DNA of 64,000 nucleotides from Prostheceraeus crozeri (Eukaryota; Platyhelminthes; Polycladida; Euryleptidae): positions 124,001-188,000 of the forward strand of contig CAJQUW010015331.1 in assembly GCA_907163375.1 (NCBI GenBank), in the 5' to 3' direction. The position numbers and the translations under genes are program-made. Below are positions 27,480 through 41,965 of this stretch, piece by piece (positions within the stretch are counted from its first letter, which is position 1; every line of letters begins with the position of its first letter). The notes beneath the pieces were generated by a model, which saw only the letters and a program-made list of their open reading frames with translations, made no database searches and was not told the origin of the DNA.

Positions 27480-30400
27480 CAGGAATCATTGTCGCATTCC
27501 ATTGTGATCATATTCACGAATCATCGAACATATGAATGCCGAAAGCGATTATACTGCCCACATTGTAAGTCCGAAAATTCTCATAATCGAAGCCTTTGCC
27601 CTCAGAAATTTTCAAATGCTGATCGATGTAATAACATTGAAAGTAATGTCAGGCCTACTTCACAGACAGCCGTTGAGCCAGTTGACCGACAGGAAAAGTC
27701 CTTCTACACAAATGATGACAAATCAAGCGATGAAGACAAAACGAGTACTTTAGCTAAAACAAAGTATCTTATCTTCCCAACAGCTGTTGCGTTCGTTAAA
27801 TCAACCGACAAACCGTTCCGTGTACGCAAATGCAGAATGGCGTTTGACACTTTGAGCAGCAGACCCTACATAACCGAAGCCTTCGCGAAGGAGTTGAAGC
27901 TGAAACGAAGTTCAGCAGAACAAGTGGCTGTGCATACGTTCGCTAATCCAGACCCTACTAACATATCATGTCATCAATCTGCGATAGCAATCGAAGCTAT
28001 ATCAGGAGAAAACATACGAGTAGAAGTCAGCATTGTCAAAAATATGCATGCCAATGTTGTGCGAATGCCCATTGACTCCAACTACTTGGAAAGCAAAATG
28101 AAGAGTTACTTTCTGGCCGATCCCCGACCAGAATCTCCTGAGGAAAATCCAATAGACATTTTGATAGGAAACGATTTTTATGATTGTATAATTCAGCCCG
28201 AACGAGTAGAATTAGTGCCACAACAAATCTAGTTAAAGAAGTCCTTATTGGGATGGATCATTACCGGACGAGGTGTTTGTACAACATCCCAAATCTCACA
28301 TTTTGCCGCAGAAAGCGGAACTATGGCAATGTACGCTAAGACCTCAGCACATGGACTACAATCAAACCCCTTGACATTCGAAAGCGAAGTTCCGATAAAT
28401 GACAAGTTGGACATTATGTCAAACTATTGCGAAAAGAATGATTATTCGAAGTTATGGTCGTTAGATTCCATCGGAATTACTGACTGCCCAGAACAATCTG
28501 ATGACGAAGTAGCCGTTCAAAAGTTTGAAGACACTGTTGAATTCCGTGATAGCCGATATCAAATCCGCTTTCCATGGAAAGATGAATTGCCCAACTTACC
28601 CACTAATGGAAGTTTGGCTCTGGGCCGATTACGATCAATGTGCAAAAGGTATGGAAACGGACCAGTAATGAAGAAGGTGGATGACATCATTCAAAAACAA
28701 GAAAGTGATGGAATTATTGAGAAAATCAATGCTGATAAAGAAACATGTGGTGTTGTTCATTACCTTCCCCACCAAGTCGTGATGAAAGATGATAGTTCGA
28801 CTACAAAAGTGCGACTAGTATTCGATGCGTCCGCGAAAACTAAAAGCAATTTGTCATTGAATGACTGCCTTCTGCGAGGACCAGTAATATTGCAAAAAAT
28901 CCCTGGGATTTTAACGCGAATTCGCTTCCACAAAATTCTGACGGTATCTGATATTCAAGCAGCATTCTTGCAAGTCGGTATTCAAGAGATCGACAGGGAT
29001 TGCAATAGGTTCTTCTGGTTAAAAGATATCAATGCTTCTATGAACTATGAAAATCTTCAAGTTTATCGATTTTCCAGAGTTCCATTCGGGATCATATCTT
29101 CTCCCTTTCTTTTGGCACAAACCATCCATCACCATCTTTCTCAGACACAGTCGGAATCTTCGAAAAAAATTAGTGAGAATCTATACATTGACAATGTCTT
29201 TGCTGGATTTGATGATGAACAAGAAGCTAAAAGGTTTCACCGAGATGCAAAAGAGATATTTCAGGCAGCAAATATGAACCTGGGTCTTCGAACTCGAGCC
29301 TTCTAATAGATAAGATGAAGGAAGAAGATAAGGCCAGTGGTGACACTGTCAAGATACTAGGACTCCAATGGAATACTTCTGATGATACGATGATTTGCGA
29401 AACAAAAACCGAAATAAGGGCACAGTACAATTTACCAGGAGTAACGTCTTGAAGACATTTTCTCAAGCGTTTGACCCTAACGGTTACTATAATCCTGTTT
29501 TGATACAATTCAAAATTCTGTTTCAGTCATTATGTATCAAGGGATATAATGAAGAACAAATAATTGATAACGAACAATTATTCAAGCTGTGGATTTCTTT
29601 ATGTGCCGACCTTGAAATCATTTTCGAACACAAAATCAACAGACACATAGGTGTAGGCGGCAATCAAGAGATGCAGTTATGCTGTTTTACAGAGGGGTCA
29701 GAAAATTCTTATGGTACTGTTGTATATGTCCGATACTTCGATGGCACTCAACATAGAACACATCTGATCATATCCAAGGCGAAGGTTATCCAAAACCGTG
29801 TTTCAATTACAAGAGCAAGAAAAAGGGTTTGTCAATACCGAGACTGGAACTCCTGGCTATACTGATTGGAGTTCGAATCACGACCTTTATAAGAAATGAA
29901 ATTAAACAGCCGATTTCGTCGTGCATTCTGTGGTCTGATTCAATGATAGCACTTCAGTGGATAACATGCAAGAAAACACTGAACGTTTTTGTACACAATC
30001 GAGCGTGTCGAAGAAATCAAGAGAAAAGCAAGCGAGTTTGATTTTCGATATATAAATATTCTGGAAAATCCTGCTGACAAACTGACTCGAAGAAATTGTT
30101 CATAAGTTCTGATCACAGACAACTGCTGGTGGCATGGTCCTACTTGGCTTTCGCGGAATTCTGAAAATTGGCCTAAGTGGAATTTGCAGCCATTTACTCC
30201 CTCGATGGAACATGAGTACGAAGAAGAACTTGTCAAAGAAAAATTGATGCTTTTTCATTCTACGGAGTCTCATCGATCGATTTCAATCTCACCCTACGGT
30301 GACGGAATGAATAATGAAAGATACTCAAAATTGTCGAAAGTGTTGAGGGTTTGCGTGCTCATTGAGAAAACTATCGAATTTATGTAAGGTAAACGGCCAG

Positions 30401-31920
30401 CTATGACAATCTCTCCCTCAGATACAGAAAAAGTGCTAATGAAGTGGATCAAGTTAATTCAGTCATCAACTTATGCAGAACAATTGGAGTTATTGACGAT
30501 CAATCGAGATAGCAAACTAACTAGGCAACTTGGTCTGAAACTAACATACGATGGAGTTATTCGAAGCTTTGGAAGACTTGCGAATTCTGATTTCAGTTGT
30601 GAGTCTAAGATGCCGATATTGATGCCGAAAGATCATTATTTGACCAAATTAATCATTCGAGATGTTCATGAAAGACATGATTTGCATCCAGGGGCAAGTC
30701 AAGTACTCTCCAAAGTGCGAGAAAAGTATTGGATTCCAAGTGGGCGACGAGCTATCAATTCTGTGCTAAAAGACTGTCGCGTGTGTAGGAAGCATTCTGG
30801 GTGCTCATTTAAACCTCCGAAGATGCCAGCTTGGCCTGCAGAGAGAGTAACAAGATATATTCCATTCATTTATTGCGGCGTGGACTATTTTGGACATATT
30901 CTTATTCGAGGTAATGATGGAAAACGGAAAGTTTGGGTGTGCTTATTCACATGTCTCAATACGAGAGCCATCCACTTGGAGGTCGTCGAGAATATGACAA
31001 CTGAATCCTTTATCCAGGCTTTCAGACGCTTTGTCGCGCGATTTGGAACACCAGAGCTAATTTACTCAGATAACGCAAAGCAATTCAAATTGGCTAATCA
31101 GCTCCTGAAACATTGGAAAGGACCGGAATTTAATGAAGTCATGACAAGTTACATGACAGCGGAGAACATAACGTGGAAATTCATTCCAGAAAAGTCCCCA
31201 TGGTTCGGTGGCTTTTATGAAAGATTAGTTGCGCTTGTAAAAAAGCCTCTGAGAAAAGTAATTGGTCGCGGATTCCCATCCTTAGTTGAGCTCCAAACAA
31301 TCCTAGCGGAAGTGGAGGCATTAGTGAATTCCAGACCACTTGTCTATATCGACTCTGACAGAAATAGTTCAAGACCAATCTGCCCAAACGACTTTCTGTC
31401 TGTGAGTTTCTGCGTTGGAATACCTATAATGAGTGATGACACCAATGACTTGATTTATGAGGGCTCTACTGAGGAAGCTTATGCAAATATTTGGGAAACA
31501 GGACAGAAACTTCTTGATCAATTTTGGATGTTATGGCAAGAAGAATATTTGAAAGGCTTGAGGGAGCGTTATCAAAGCAAGCTAAAAGGTTCAAGGTATT
31601 CTGAAATTGCGCCACCTGTTGGTATGATAGTAACTATCAAAGACGATCATTTAAGAAGAAGTTAATGGAAATTGGGAAGAATCACAAATTTGATCAAGAG
31701 TAGAGACGGTGAAACAAGAGTTGCCGAAATGAAATTGGCAAATGGTGTGATTACTCGCAGAGCAATCAGCTTACTATTCCCGCCCGAAACAGTGGAACAT
31801 GCGGAACCACCTAACTCTGATACTCACGAACTAAACGCACAGGCACACAATGAAAGTAATCCGCGGGTGCGAGGAAGACAAGCAAAAAGTGCAGCAAACG
31901 AAAAACTACTGAACCCATAG
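27480..31920 (+). mobile_element. BEL/Pao LTR retroelement fossil
   Basis: Pol parts appear in the BEL/Pao order: zinc knuckle and aspartic protease region (about 27.5-28.2 kb), reverse transcriptase (28.3-29.3 kb, with VRLVFDASAK, FLQVGI and YIDN), RNase H (about 29.8-30.0 kb, PRLELLAILIGVR and WSDS), and integrase (30.4-31.7 kb, with the HPGA and CRVCRKHSG zinc part, YCGVDYFG, YSDNAKQF and SPWFGGFYERL), then the BEL-type C-terminal tail. No gag part and no LTR pair were recognised. It is broken, with several breaks, and looks old. Confidence 0.9.
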
Positions 31921-34900
31921 AAATATACTGTTTATCTGAAGTTCGCTAGAATGGAAATTGACTCAAGGTCGCGGCACATCCGGGGGAACTAAGTTGGGGC
32001 ATGAAGAACCAATTAAAAGCTTCGATTTACTCATGTGACTGATTCTAGCCCAATAATACAGACGTTGGCAGGTGCATCTATGTAAGTTAAAATGCGTGCG
32101 ATTTATGTGCCGCTATTGTGCATTGCATGAAGCTTAATTTCCATGAGGTATTATTGTTGTCAATTTCTATGACTGAACCTGTTCCAAAAGAACATGAGCA
32201 GTGATAACATTGACAATGATTGCAATAATGGCTTAAGTGACTAATGACGGTGACATTAACAGTGAACAACGGTACATTGCTGTAATCCATGGCATTAGTG
32301 ATAGCATTTTTAAAAAGCAGATTACGTATTTCATTCAGTGACATCAATTTAACTTTCATAATGTGAATCAGTTGCGTTCCGGTGCAGAAGTGAGAAACTG
32401 CTGATATCTGTTATTCATTCAATGAATTATTCTTCGTATACTTCGGTAATATTATTGACATTTGATTGATACGTCTACGATGTGTGAAATCTTCTGAGTA
32501 ACTCTGAGTAACGTTCATATGATCTTCTTCTACTCAAGCACTCACTCGATCGATCCGGACATCTGAAAGTGTGGAACTTTTTTACAATTATGTGTGTGTA
32601 ATCTTTGTACATAGGATTTTTGGCGGCGGGAGTGCCGCAACACTGCAGTCTCTGTGCTGCGATTATAGAGTAATGCTTTGTTTGTATTCATCAAATAAAT
32701 GTAAATTGTGATTATCTGTAAATGTTTCGAATTCAATATAATTTCTAGAATCCTTGACAACAAATGACGCTTTTACTTGTCGGCACAATCATCAGTTGAC
32801 ATGGTTCACATCCTTCAACTTCGACGCAACCTATGGTATCTTGATCATAATAATATATCTAAAGGTAGCAAAGCTGACATGGGAGAGGTAAGCGCCGTGT
32901 GAATGCTCACGATGAATACTTGCACCAATTCATGTGTTGGCTTTATTAAAGACTTATAGCGGGTATATAGGCGATCACTAATTTTTGACAAAGCAGTGAG
33001 CATTAAAAATCTTCTTATCGTTAAAAAGAAATTTCTTGATTATTGGTTAACTACTCTTTTATAACCGCAATATTTCATTGAACCTGCCATACAATAGAAG
33101 AATTTCGCAATTCGGCACAATTTCCATCCCATATAATGAAATTTAACTATCCTTTCTCCAGAATATTTTGAAGTAATTAATTTTTCAATAATTGTCAATT
33201 GCTTAATCATTCGGCCTATTAATTAACAATAGGACCTATTGCTCCAATGATGAGATAATTTCACGATCTGATCAAGGTCATGATAAAGTTTAGTAATTTT
33301 CTTGACATATTATTGGTAATATCAATTGAAGAACGGTAGCGAAAAGTCATAATTTCTCCAATTGATTAATTACGGATGAATTCATAAAAGTATTTCATTA
33401 TATAATTGATCTTCTTTCATATTTTTTCTATTAAGAAATGTATTCCTATATGAAATCAATGATTTAAGCTTGAGTGCCAAATAGAGTATGAGTTGAAAGA
33501 AGTTGCCAATATTTTGGCATGAATTCCATAGACTAGACTACAAAGAACAGATATTTCCTTTGTGACCACTTCAAAAATTAAAACTGAAATCAGAGAAGTA
33601 ATCAGATACGCTCCTTCTTGTCTGAAGAAAAATAATATCTGGTGGGGAAAACATAGAGGTCACCGATCATGAGTCAGTCGATCCATATAAAATATAAAAA
33701 CATATATAAAATATATATAAATAAACATACAAAATATAAAACACAGATCTTTTAGCTTGCCAAAAACTTTATTTCTACATTTAAATATGTTAGCATTACC
33801 AACAAGAAGATTCTTTTTATTGCTTGCTTTTTATGTATAGCTGCAACACGACTGCACGAGTTGTTCTGAAGATTTACGAATTGACAAATCAAAGTCAAAG
33901 GTTCTCAAAGTCAATCGCTTTCGAAGTGTCGTAAATAACTGTTTACTTTGGTATTCTACGTGTATCTTTGACTCAAATCGCTATTAAAATATTTTCAGTT
34001 TTGTGTAAAGCAGTACATTTATGCAACGAATGTACTTTTCATTTAACTGTTTAAGAACAATTAACTGCTTTAATTGATTTTTCGACGATAAGGCATTATT
34101 TTACATGCATACTCCGTTTATAGTAGATAAATGATCTCCGTAATTGACGATTGTCATTTATTGACAAATATGAACGTTGTATGTAAACAGGACATTTAAT
34201 AGGAGTTTCTGTTTTGTTCTGTAATAACTATATGTAACTATCATTATATTAACATCAACAATTAACTACATAGTGCCAATAAGTACCATAAATGTCACTG
34301 GGTACATTTTTGCTGTGTAATCGTTAGCGATGTCATCGAATCATCATTGTCGTTATCGATATCCCAATTTTGACATCGAATTGTCGTTTTCTTCGATAAA
34401 ATATAATTAACGAGTATGCGTCTCTGTACTTTTAATTACGAGTCTCTTCTACTCGTGTAGCATTGATATGATTCAGCTTCATGAATTAATGCAACTCCCA
34501 ACTTTCCTCAATATTTGAATTTCAATAGATATGTCAATAGCTGAAGCCATTTGTATTTGAAAGTTTGTTCTCTCAATTCAATCTAATACCAGCTGTCTAG
34601 TTAGAGGGAGCAATAATAATTTGTGCATTTCCAATTTCAAGTGCACTGAGGTAGCTTAGGCTTACAAATGTTGTGCAACTTACCATTATAAATTGTAAAG
34701 TGTAAATAATTCCGCACTTGAAGTTGATGGTATCTCACTGTCGATCATGCACATCACAGGAAGTGCTAGAATCAGAAAGCTAATGAATTCATTTGACGGA
34801 AACTGCAGATTAATTGGATGGGAAAAATTTAATGTTGCTAATGGATCTTTCCTCGATTTCTATGGCAATGTATTTATTTACAGATGCAGAGTCCAGCTGA

Positions 34901-35239
34901 AACTCCAATTCCGATAAATTCGTCAAGTAGATTTCAACTCAAAAAGGTCATTAATGTACGTGTATGCATACAAGTAAAGGAAAGACTCTTTCGTTTTTCA
35001 TTTCGTAGCATCGACAACTAGATATCTGGTTAGATATACGATGCAATACTTTTATGTTGTACAAGATAAATGACAAGATACTCAATACACTTTCTTATAT
35101 TCTTAACAGTGGTTCTGACAGAGGAGTTTTCTATTTTCTTGATAATGCACATTTTGATAACGCATCACATTAATTGAATAACAGATTTTCTTATACATGT
35201 AGTCTGTAAATCAAATTTAAAATTAATCCTCTTAATACA
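31921..35239. other. AT-rich gene-poor stretch
   Basis: I find no supported gene, no RNA gene and no clear repeat pair. Simple AT-rich runs (for example ATATAAAATATAAAAACATATATAAAATATATA near 33690) are the main visible structure. Confidence 0.5.
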
Positions 35240-35605
35240 TCATTTCTGAGAGAGAAGGCTTTCATAAAACTCAAATGAATCATGCACAGGATTAACTTCA
35301 TACCATTGCCCTTTACCGGCCCTCGACTTGCTGCTTTGAATGAAAAATAAATGATCTGCTCGATTGATAAAAATTACATCGGTATTTTGTGGTTCTAATC
35401 GTGTGTCTACTTGGGTCGACTGTAGTTGACAAATTTGAATTTCGTGAAAGTTGGCTAACATTGCATAAAGTGTATAATGATTACGAAAATCAAGAGCAAA
35501 AACTGTATGAAATAAAGGGTTTTTGATTAAAGTATGAGAAATGGGAGAATGAATGACATGCAAGAAACGATGACGTGATAAATTAGAGTCTGAAACATTT
35601 TGCAA
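35240..35605 (-). CDS. Unassigned ORF, possible exon
   Basis: 121 codons on the minus strand with protein-like composition (FHTVFALDFRNHYTLYAMLA, DVIFINRADHLFFIQ, GQWYEVNPVHDSFEFYESLL). A TTTTGCAAAATGTTTCAG acceptor-like sequence overlaps its 5' end, so it might be a last exon starting near 35588. No domain is recognised and no partner exon was found. It could also be a chance ORF or a relic of an unknown element. Confidence 0.3.
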   Translation of the reverse strand: MQNVSDSNLSRHRFLHVIHSPISHTLIKNPLFHTVFALDFRNHYTLYAMLANFHEIQICQLQSTQVDTRLEPQNTDVIFINRADHLFFIQSSKSRAGKGQWYEVNPVHDSFEFYESLLSQK

Positions 35606-38600
35606 ATGATAAATGCATTATTCTCGTCCACTTTTACGCCATACTGTTTCATTTTCAAAGAATTATCTTGAGAAAGAAAATTATTTTTTCAACATTTCAT
35701 CTACAATTTGAGTCTTGAGAGCTTTTTGCTGTTTATTGAACTTGTTGTCACAGTTAGTCAAAATTATTTTTTTACTGTTTTTGAATATCATGAAGTCTGC
35801 TAAGAACAGAAAGCACAGATAGTAATGATAGTAAGTTTTTCCAACTTTTTCATGGACGAAACATCAAATTGAAAAAAATGGAAACTTTGAAACGATAATA
35901 TTTCACATTGATAATATATGGTGTTCATATAAGAGCAACGGATTTGATTTTGCTCTGAAATGCAATTAAGAAGAAACATGATTTAAACATGAACGTCACA
36001 TTTTCCTAAAAAAAACGATTTTTGCTTGTTCAGTAAGCTGTCATTTTCATTCAAAGGTCACAAGAAGGAGACGGTATTATCAAAGGCAACACTTTCCTTT
36101 CGCCAGCTTATTTCAACGTGACTTCTTGAGTGGTTTATTTTGCAATAGCGGACCAATATTCGAATAACAGGAGGATTTTAATTGTAAAAACACAGTATAC
36201 ATTCAGTATACATTCAAGTAAGTTAATCACTTGAGCTTACCTAACAGTATACATAGCTATGTAAACAGAGTGATTTGAGTTGCATCCTCAGTTGAAATTG
36301 GTAACAGATTCCTGATTTCATCCAATGTTCAAATCATTCAACATCTACACAACTCCCTCTTGAAGGTTGCAACTATGTCCGAGTAAATTTGAGATTTGCA
36401 ATTAGCACATTACGTGAAATTTCGACTAGTATTCATTGAACACTACGCTTAACACATCGCAGATAGGTCGAGTCTTGACAAGCATGCCAACGTAGACGAC
36501 AAGTCAGTAGTGTAAATAGAATAATTAAATATTGAGTTGCATTCTCAGTCGAAAAATGGAAACAGACATGAATTGCTGCTATTTCATCCAATATCATGAT
36601 TTCTGATACTATTTATTTATTTATTTATTTACTGATACTAATGATATTTAATTATTCTATTTACGTTGTGTATGCAAAAAGCAGCATTTATTGATTATTG
36701 CAGGCACACTAACTTTCCAAGGCGATTAAGGCACTTGTGTTTTAAGGCGATTTACCAGTAGTTTGTTTGTAGTGATATTTAATAAATGCCCATCAAAATT
36801 TCACTAGCTGGCTAATTGCAAATGTCAGTAGTGTGCTAAAAGTAGTGTTTAATGAAAACCCTCCGAAATTTCACTTAATGTGCTGATTGTGGATTTAAAT
36901 CAAAGCTGTGCTGAGATAGCTCACAGATGCGTGGATTTAGTTGCAAGCGAAATTTATACAAAGAATATTGATTTTTGAGAACATATCACCGATATGCCAC
37001 CGCAACGTTCGTGTACCTGTCAAAGTCATCATCGAATCAGATGGTGCCAGCAGCCACCCTGTTCATGAAAAGAATGATGAGGCGAATGTGGAAGTGACTG
37101 GTGGCGGACCTTTTGCTCGGATGCAGGGGAGGGTTTCTGGTATAGGCTGGAGGTGGAGGTAGCTCATTGAAAAGATGCCTCCACATTCATGTTCCCGATC
37201 AACTTATGCAGATCATGATCAGCATCGTCCACCAAGGTTTTAGAGGCCAAGGTACTGCAACTTCTCAGCGCGTAATTTCCACCTTTGTAGATTTATGAAA
37301 TCGCTCGTTCTTAGAAGCATTTCAAAAATGATTTATTACCTCACTCAGGAGATTGGGAGTGTCATGATCAGAGATCAGAAATGTCAGCAAAATTGTGGGT
37401 TCATATAATCGCATTGCGGTGATCATTTTGCTGGATATCATGCTCCGCAAATTATAAGAATTGCGAATGTAACACTGTCTATTAGAAGCTTTTGATGAGG
37501 TCATGAAATCCATCTTACGATATCGAGGACGTTCTGAGGAAAATCATTGATAAGAGAAGTAGGATTGAAAGCTGTCTTTGAACCTATAATCATTATGTAA
37601 ATTGAAATAATGTCTGCAAACAAAACATTTGAGCAAGAAATCCTTTGGCATCCAGTGACGCTGCACTTCTTTCATCACGGACTCATAAGCACGACGTGGA
37701 GATGCCCAAACTTGTCACCTCAGCCTGCATTATTTCTTCCTTTAGCTTTGATTTTGTAACTTTCTTACAATGGCCATTTCTTGCTTCGAAACGCTACCCT
37801 ACGCCAATAAATGAGCATTTTCAAGAAATTTTCATTTGAGAGAAATCCATTGGATGTCTTCAATTGTTACAGTCCATTTCGCCAGGGATAACGCGTCTTT
37901 TTATATCACACACTGTCCTGTGGCAAAATTGCACACTCCTGCACTTCCTCTAGAGGTGGGTACACACGCTTTTAATATTATTTCTTCATACATTTTCCGA
38001 CCATTCTTATGAGACTGGAATGTTTGTTCAGTATTAATTTACATTTATATTTGTGTAATGAAGATATTTGTGATTTAATACAAATTTGATGAGGTTGACA
38101 ATTCTGCCTACACGACAACACTGTATTAACAATAGTTATCAATATAACACATCAATAATGCACCATGTCACATCATGCTAGCACATAATTAATGCATCAT
38201 AAAGTCATAAAATGTTAAGCACTTCATCAATGGATTCGGCGTATTTTTTTTTTTTTGAAAAAACGTTGAACAAATTGCTTACTGTTAGATTCTCGAAAAT
38301 CCCAAACTGGGAAACATCTTGCCGGGAACCTTTCAAACCGGGAAATATTATTGGCCTCAATCATAAATCTCAGAAAATAAAATTTGCATCTGAATTGTCA
38401 GCTGGTGGGCCGATAGAGGCGCTTATCAGTATAATTTTATTCAAAAGATGTTGTTAATCCTTGGAAACAACTTGCAAGTGATATAATAAGACGAGCAGAA
38501 CAATAGACACACTAGTAATGGATGGCAATGGTCATGCCTGTGATAAACGGACATTCCTCATATCTATCACCAGTAGCTCAAAAAGTGCTTCAGGTTGGAT

Positions 38601-38668
38601 CTTAAGTCATGGATTGGATAAATCATGCGGGAACCCTCGATTCATGGGTTGCATATGCAAGATCTTGG
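35606..38668. other. Repeat-bearing spacer
   Basis: No supported gene. Two R2 repeat copies lie at about 36275-36335 and 36530-36600 (GTTGCATCCTCAG / GTTGCATTCTCAG, then GGTAACAGA / GGAAACAGA and TTTCATCCAAT). A related inverted pair, TTGCAATTAGCACATTACGTG near 36395 and its near-complement around 36862-36890, suggests a foldback arrangement. A (TATT)n run lies near 36610. Confidence 0.5.
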
Positions 38669-38676
38669 GATGCATC

Positions 38677-39536
38677 CATAGAGTAGGTAGGCTATATTAG
38701 TTAGAGTGGTAACTCAGCATTTATTAAATCCCCAATGTGTATCTTTGGTGTATACACTTTCGATTTTATTGAATGAACTCAAAGGAGATACAGTCGGAAA
38801 TGTTTCCAAATGTGAGACATGCGCATTTATGCAGTTTTGAAGAAATTACAACGGAATTGACTGATCATGATAGCATAAAGCAGAAGGAAATGATATTATT
38901 TAACAGATCGTCCGTGTCTGACAGCCTTGGTGAGGTGATGTTTGTTAAATTGGCAACTCGATGACCTGTGCTATTACTTTCCAGCTGAACCTCAAGAGAA
39001 TCTTCTTAAGCGTGACAAGGCAACAGCTGCCACTGGCATGACAAAATCACAGATTCAAAGACAATGATTTCAATTAACTTTGAAAGATGTACATGGGTTT
39101 ACATCACCCTTCAGATTCTAGAAATGAAACATGAATTTAGTGACTCATAAAATCAAGCCGGTGAAAATTAAATTAAAAACTTGACATTTCAGCCAAGAAA
39201 GCACGGATTATATCGCGTCTTCTTCATGAAGACTTCCATTATAATACGGATCTTGAAATTGTCTTCATAATCAGCTTAACTTTCGCTTAGTTAGGAAGGT
39301 TTTTAGCAAATATTCATTCCTTTTGATATCCAACTTGCTTTATACTTCTTACAACGGGGAGTCATCTCGGTAGTATTTAAATTGCAAAATTTTGACTTTT
39401 TTAAAAAGTGCTCAAATAATTTTTGGACCACGGGAACGTAATCTCCGAAAAAAACTGAATATTTTGATATAAAAATTTTCACTGTATACAGATACTTGTT
39501 TGAGTCGACACTCTACCTATATATCCCTACTCTATG
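38677..39536 (+). mobile_element. hAT-type non-autonomous element, copy 1
   Basis: Ends are CATAGAGTAGG and CCTACTCTATG; internal to them AGAGTG(G/T)NNACTC is also mirrored. A perfect 8-bp target duplication GATGCATC flanks it (38669-38676 and 39537-39544), as expected for hAT. 860 bp, no transposase. It is a clear inverted copy of 40402-41230, with blocks such as TTTCCGACTGTATCTCC and GTGTATACACTTTCGATTTT shared in reverse. Confidence 0.85.
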
Positions 39537-39544
39537 GATGCATC

Positions 39545-40393
39545 CACCTTTTTAATAATTTACCATTAATTCATCTAGGTTCCATGACCCTAGAGTGAAC
39601 ATATGAAATATATGTTCAAGCTTTTCTTTGGATATCAGCGATTGAATGCATTTTCTTATATCACTTCGCAATGATTATAAAAAAGTCACAATTATTTTTG
39701 CAGTTCAATTGAAAACAACGCGCACTATAATGCATGCAGATTCCAAACAGATGAAATGACTTTAATCGCAAGCTATTAGCTTTTCTGAAATGATAACGTA
39801 CATGGATATGTTAGCTCTGTTACAGACATAGATCAAATATTATCTTTCAGGTTCATGAAGTGCAACGTACAATTTTACATTGTGCATCTGCATATTTGTT
39901 ATAAATTCATGCCACTTTTAACAAACCTTACCTTCAAAACATGCCATCACAATACTGATGCGTGGTAATGCATAAACATCATTCTTCCGGTATTTAACAG
40001 CAGTTTATACAACTTTTGTGATGCAAAGGCCACATTAAATAACAATGTGGAGTTTTGTGAAAATGGAATGATCCTTAGAACTAAGACTAGAACTATAAAG
40101 ATATACCGGTATATATTATACTACATAGTTTCAGGACATCACGAAGGCCTCCACTACGATTATTATCAGAAGCTTATTGAAATTATGCGTCTATGTAATA
40201 AAGAAAAAATGAGTAAATGGAAGCTGAAATTAAGGTTTATGTGTTGCATGTGAAGACGTATTTGACTATTTGTAGGCAAGGTTGGGCAAAAACTTGGGGT
40301 AAAAAACCCAAGCCCAAGTTTAAATAAATGAATGAAATCAAGCAAACGAATTGCATACTTTGTATTTTGTACTGACATAAAGATTCCTCTATA
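39545..40393. other. Spacer between the two inverted hAT-type copies
   Basis: About 850 bp of AT-rich DNA. No supported gene; a short ORF at 40047 is not convincing. The two flanking elements in opposite orientation make an 850-bp-arm inverted repeat around this stretch. Confidence 0.5.
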
Positions 40394-40401
40394 GACCAAA
40401 A

Positions 40402-41230
40402 CATAGAGTAGGGATATATAGGTAGAGTGTCGACTCAAACAAGTATCTGTATACAGTGAAAATTTTTATATCAAAAGATTCAGTTTTTTCGGAGATAACG
40501 TTCCGGTGGTCCAAAAAATTATTTGAGCACTTTGAGAATAGTCAAAATTTGCCAAATTATATACTACCGAGATGACTCTCCTAAATAAGTATTATAAAGC
40601 AAGTTGGATATCAAAAGAATGAATATTTGCGAATAAGCATCCTAACAAAGCTGATTATCAAGGGAATTTCAAGAACCGCATTGTAATGGAAGTCTTCATG
40701 AAAAAGTCGCGGTCTAATGCGTGCTTTCTTGTCCGAAATTTCAAGCTTTATTTCAATTTTCACCGGCATGATTTTATGAGTCACTAAATTCATGTTTCAT
40801 TTCTAGAATCTGAATAGCGATGTAGAACCATTTACATCTTTCAAAGTTAATTGAAATCATTGCTTTGATTACGTGATTGCTCTGCCAGTGGGAGGTTGCA
40901 GCTGTGATATGATCTCACTTAAGAAAATACTCTTGAGGTTGAGCATGAAGGTAATAGCAACCTATCGAATTGTTTACTTAACAAACATTAAATCTCCAAG
41001 GCTGTCATGACACGGACGATCTGTGAAATAATATCGTTTCCTTCTGCATTGCAATCATGATCACTCAGCTCCGTTGTAATTTCTGAAGAACTGCAAAAAT
41101 TTGCATATCTCATTTGAAAACATTTCCGACTGTATCTCCCTTGAGTTCATTTAATAAAATCGAAAGTGTATACACATTGGGGATTAAATAAATGCGGAGT
41201 TACCACTCTACCTAACATATCTACTCTATG
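40402..41230 (-). mobile_element. hAT-type non-autonomous element, copy 2 (inverted)
   Basis: 829 bp, inverted relative to 38677-39536. Begins CATAGAGTAGGGATATATAG and ends CTACTCTATG. The flanking 8-mers GACCAAAA and GGCCAAAA differ at one base, so it probably inserted independently of copy 1 rather than arising by an inverted duplication. Confidence 0.8.
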
Positions 41231-41965
41231 GGCCAAAATTCCTATCGGGCACATGAGAAGTGTGGTATTAGTGGGAAACGATTTATCATTACAATAATTG
41301 TAATTAGTAGCCTAAGTACATGTATTACGTCATAAAGTTTTCCTTTAATTTAACCTATACTGATATACTGACTAATTGGAGATCTTTGATTTAATTATGA
41401 TTGAGTTACATATTGCTCATAGCAAAGCAATTGTTTTCATTTTATCATTCAGAAATATATACAAACTTGATTAATATTATAGCTGCGCAGTAAGTGCATG
41501 GCTAAACATATTTGGAATACGAAATCGGAATGAATTTATTTTTGGATAAATGTCGACTATCGCAGAAAGTTAAGGCTGCGAAGATAATTGCGAAGATATA
41601 AAATATACGGAATATATAAAAATTCAATGTGCACAAATGCAACAAAATACATGTAAGCTGACAGTAGATACAATATGTATGAACTTTCAATACGCGGTAT
41701 TATCAAGCCCAGAATGAAATAGCTAATAATCACAAGTATTTCATTTTTTAATATTCTGTGAATCCAGTGGAAATTTGATAAAATATCAGAACTTTGTGCT
41801 CTTATCATGTAGCTCTCCTAAGATTCAAAACAAAATATTAATTTTTGTAACTTGATCTGTATGTATTCAGCATTAATAGAAAACCCATGTTTTGTATCAC
41901 TTACCCAAGGTCCAACCTTGTTGTATACTAAACTGATGCGTAAATATGACATGCAAGTACTTGTA
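41231..41965. other. Spacer before the mariner element
   Basis: AT-rich, no supported gene. Two minus-strand frames near 41502-41808 are hydrophobic but have no recognisable domain. Confidence 0.4.
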
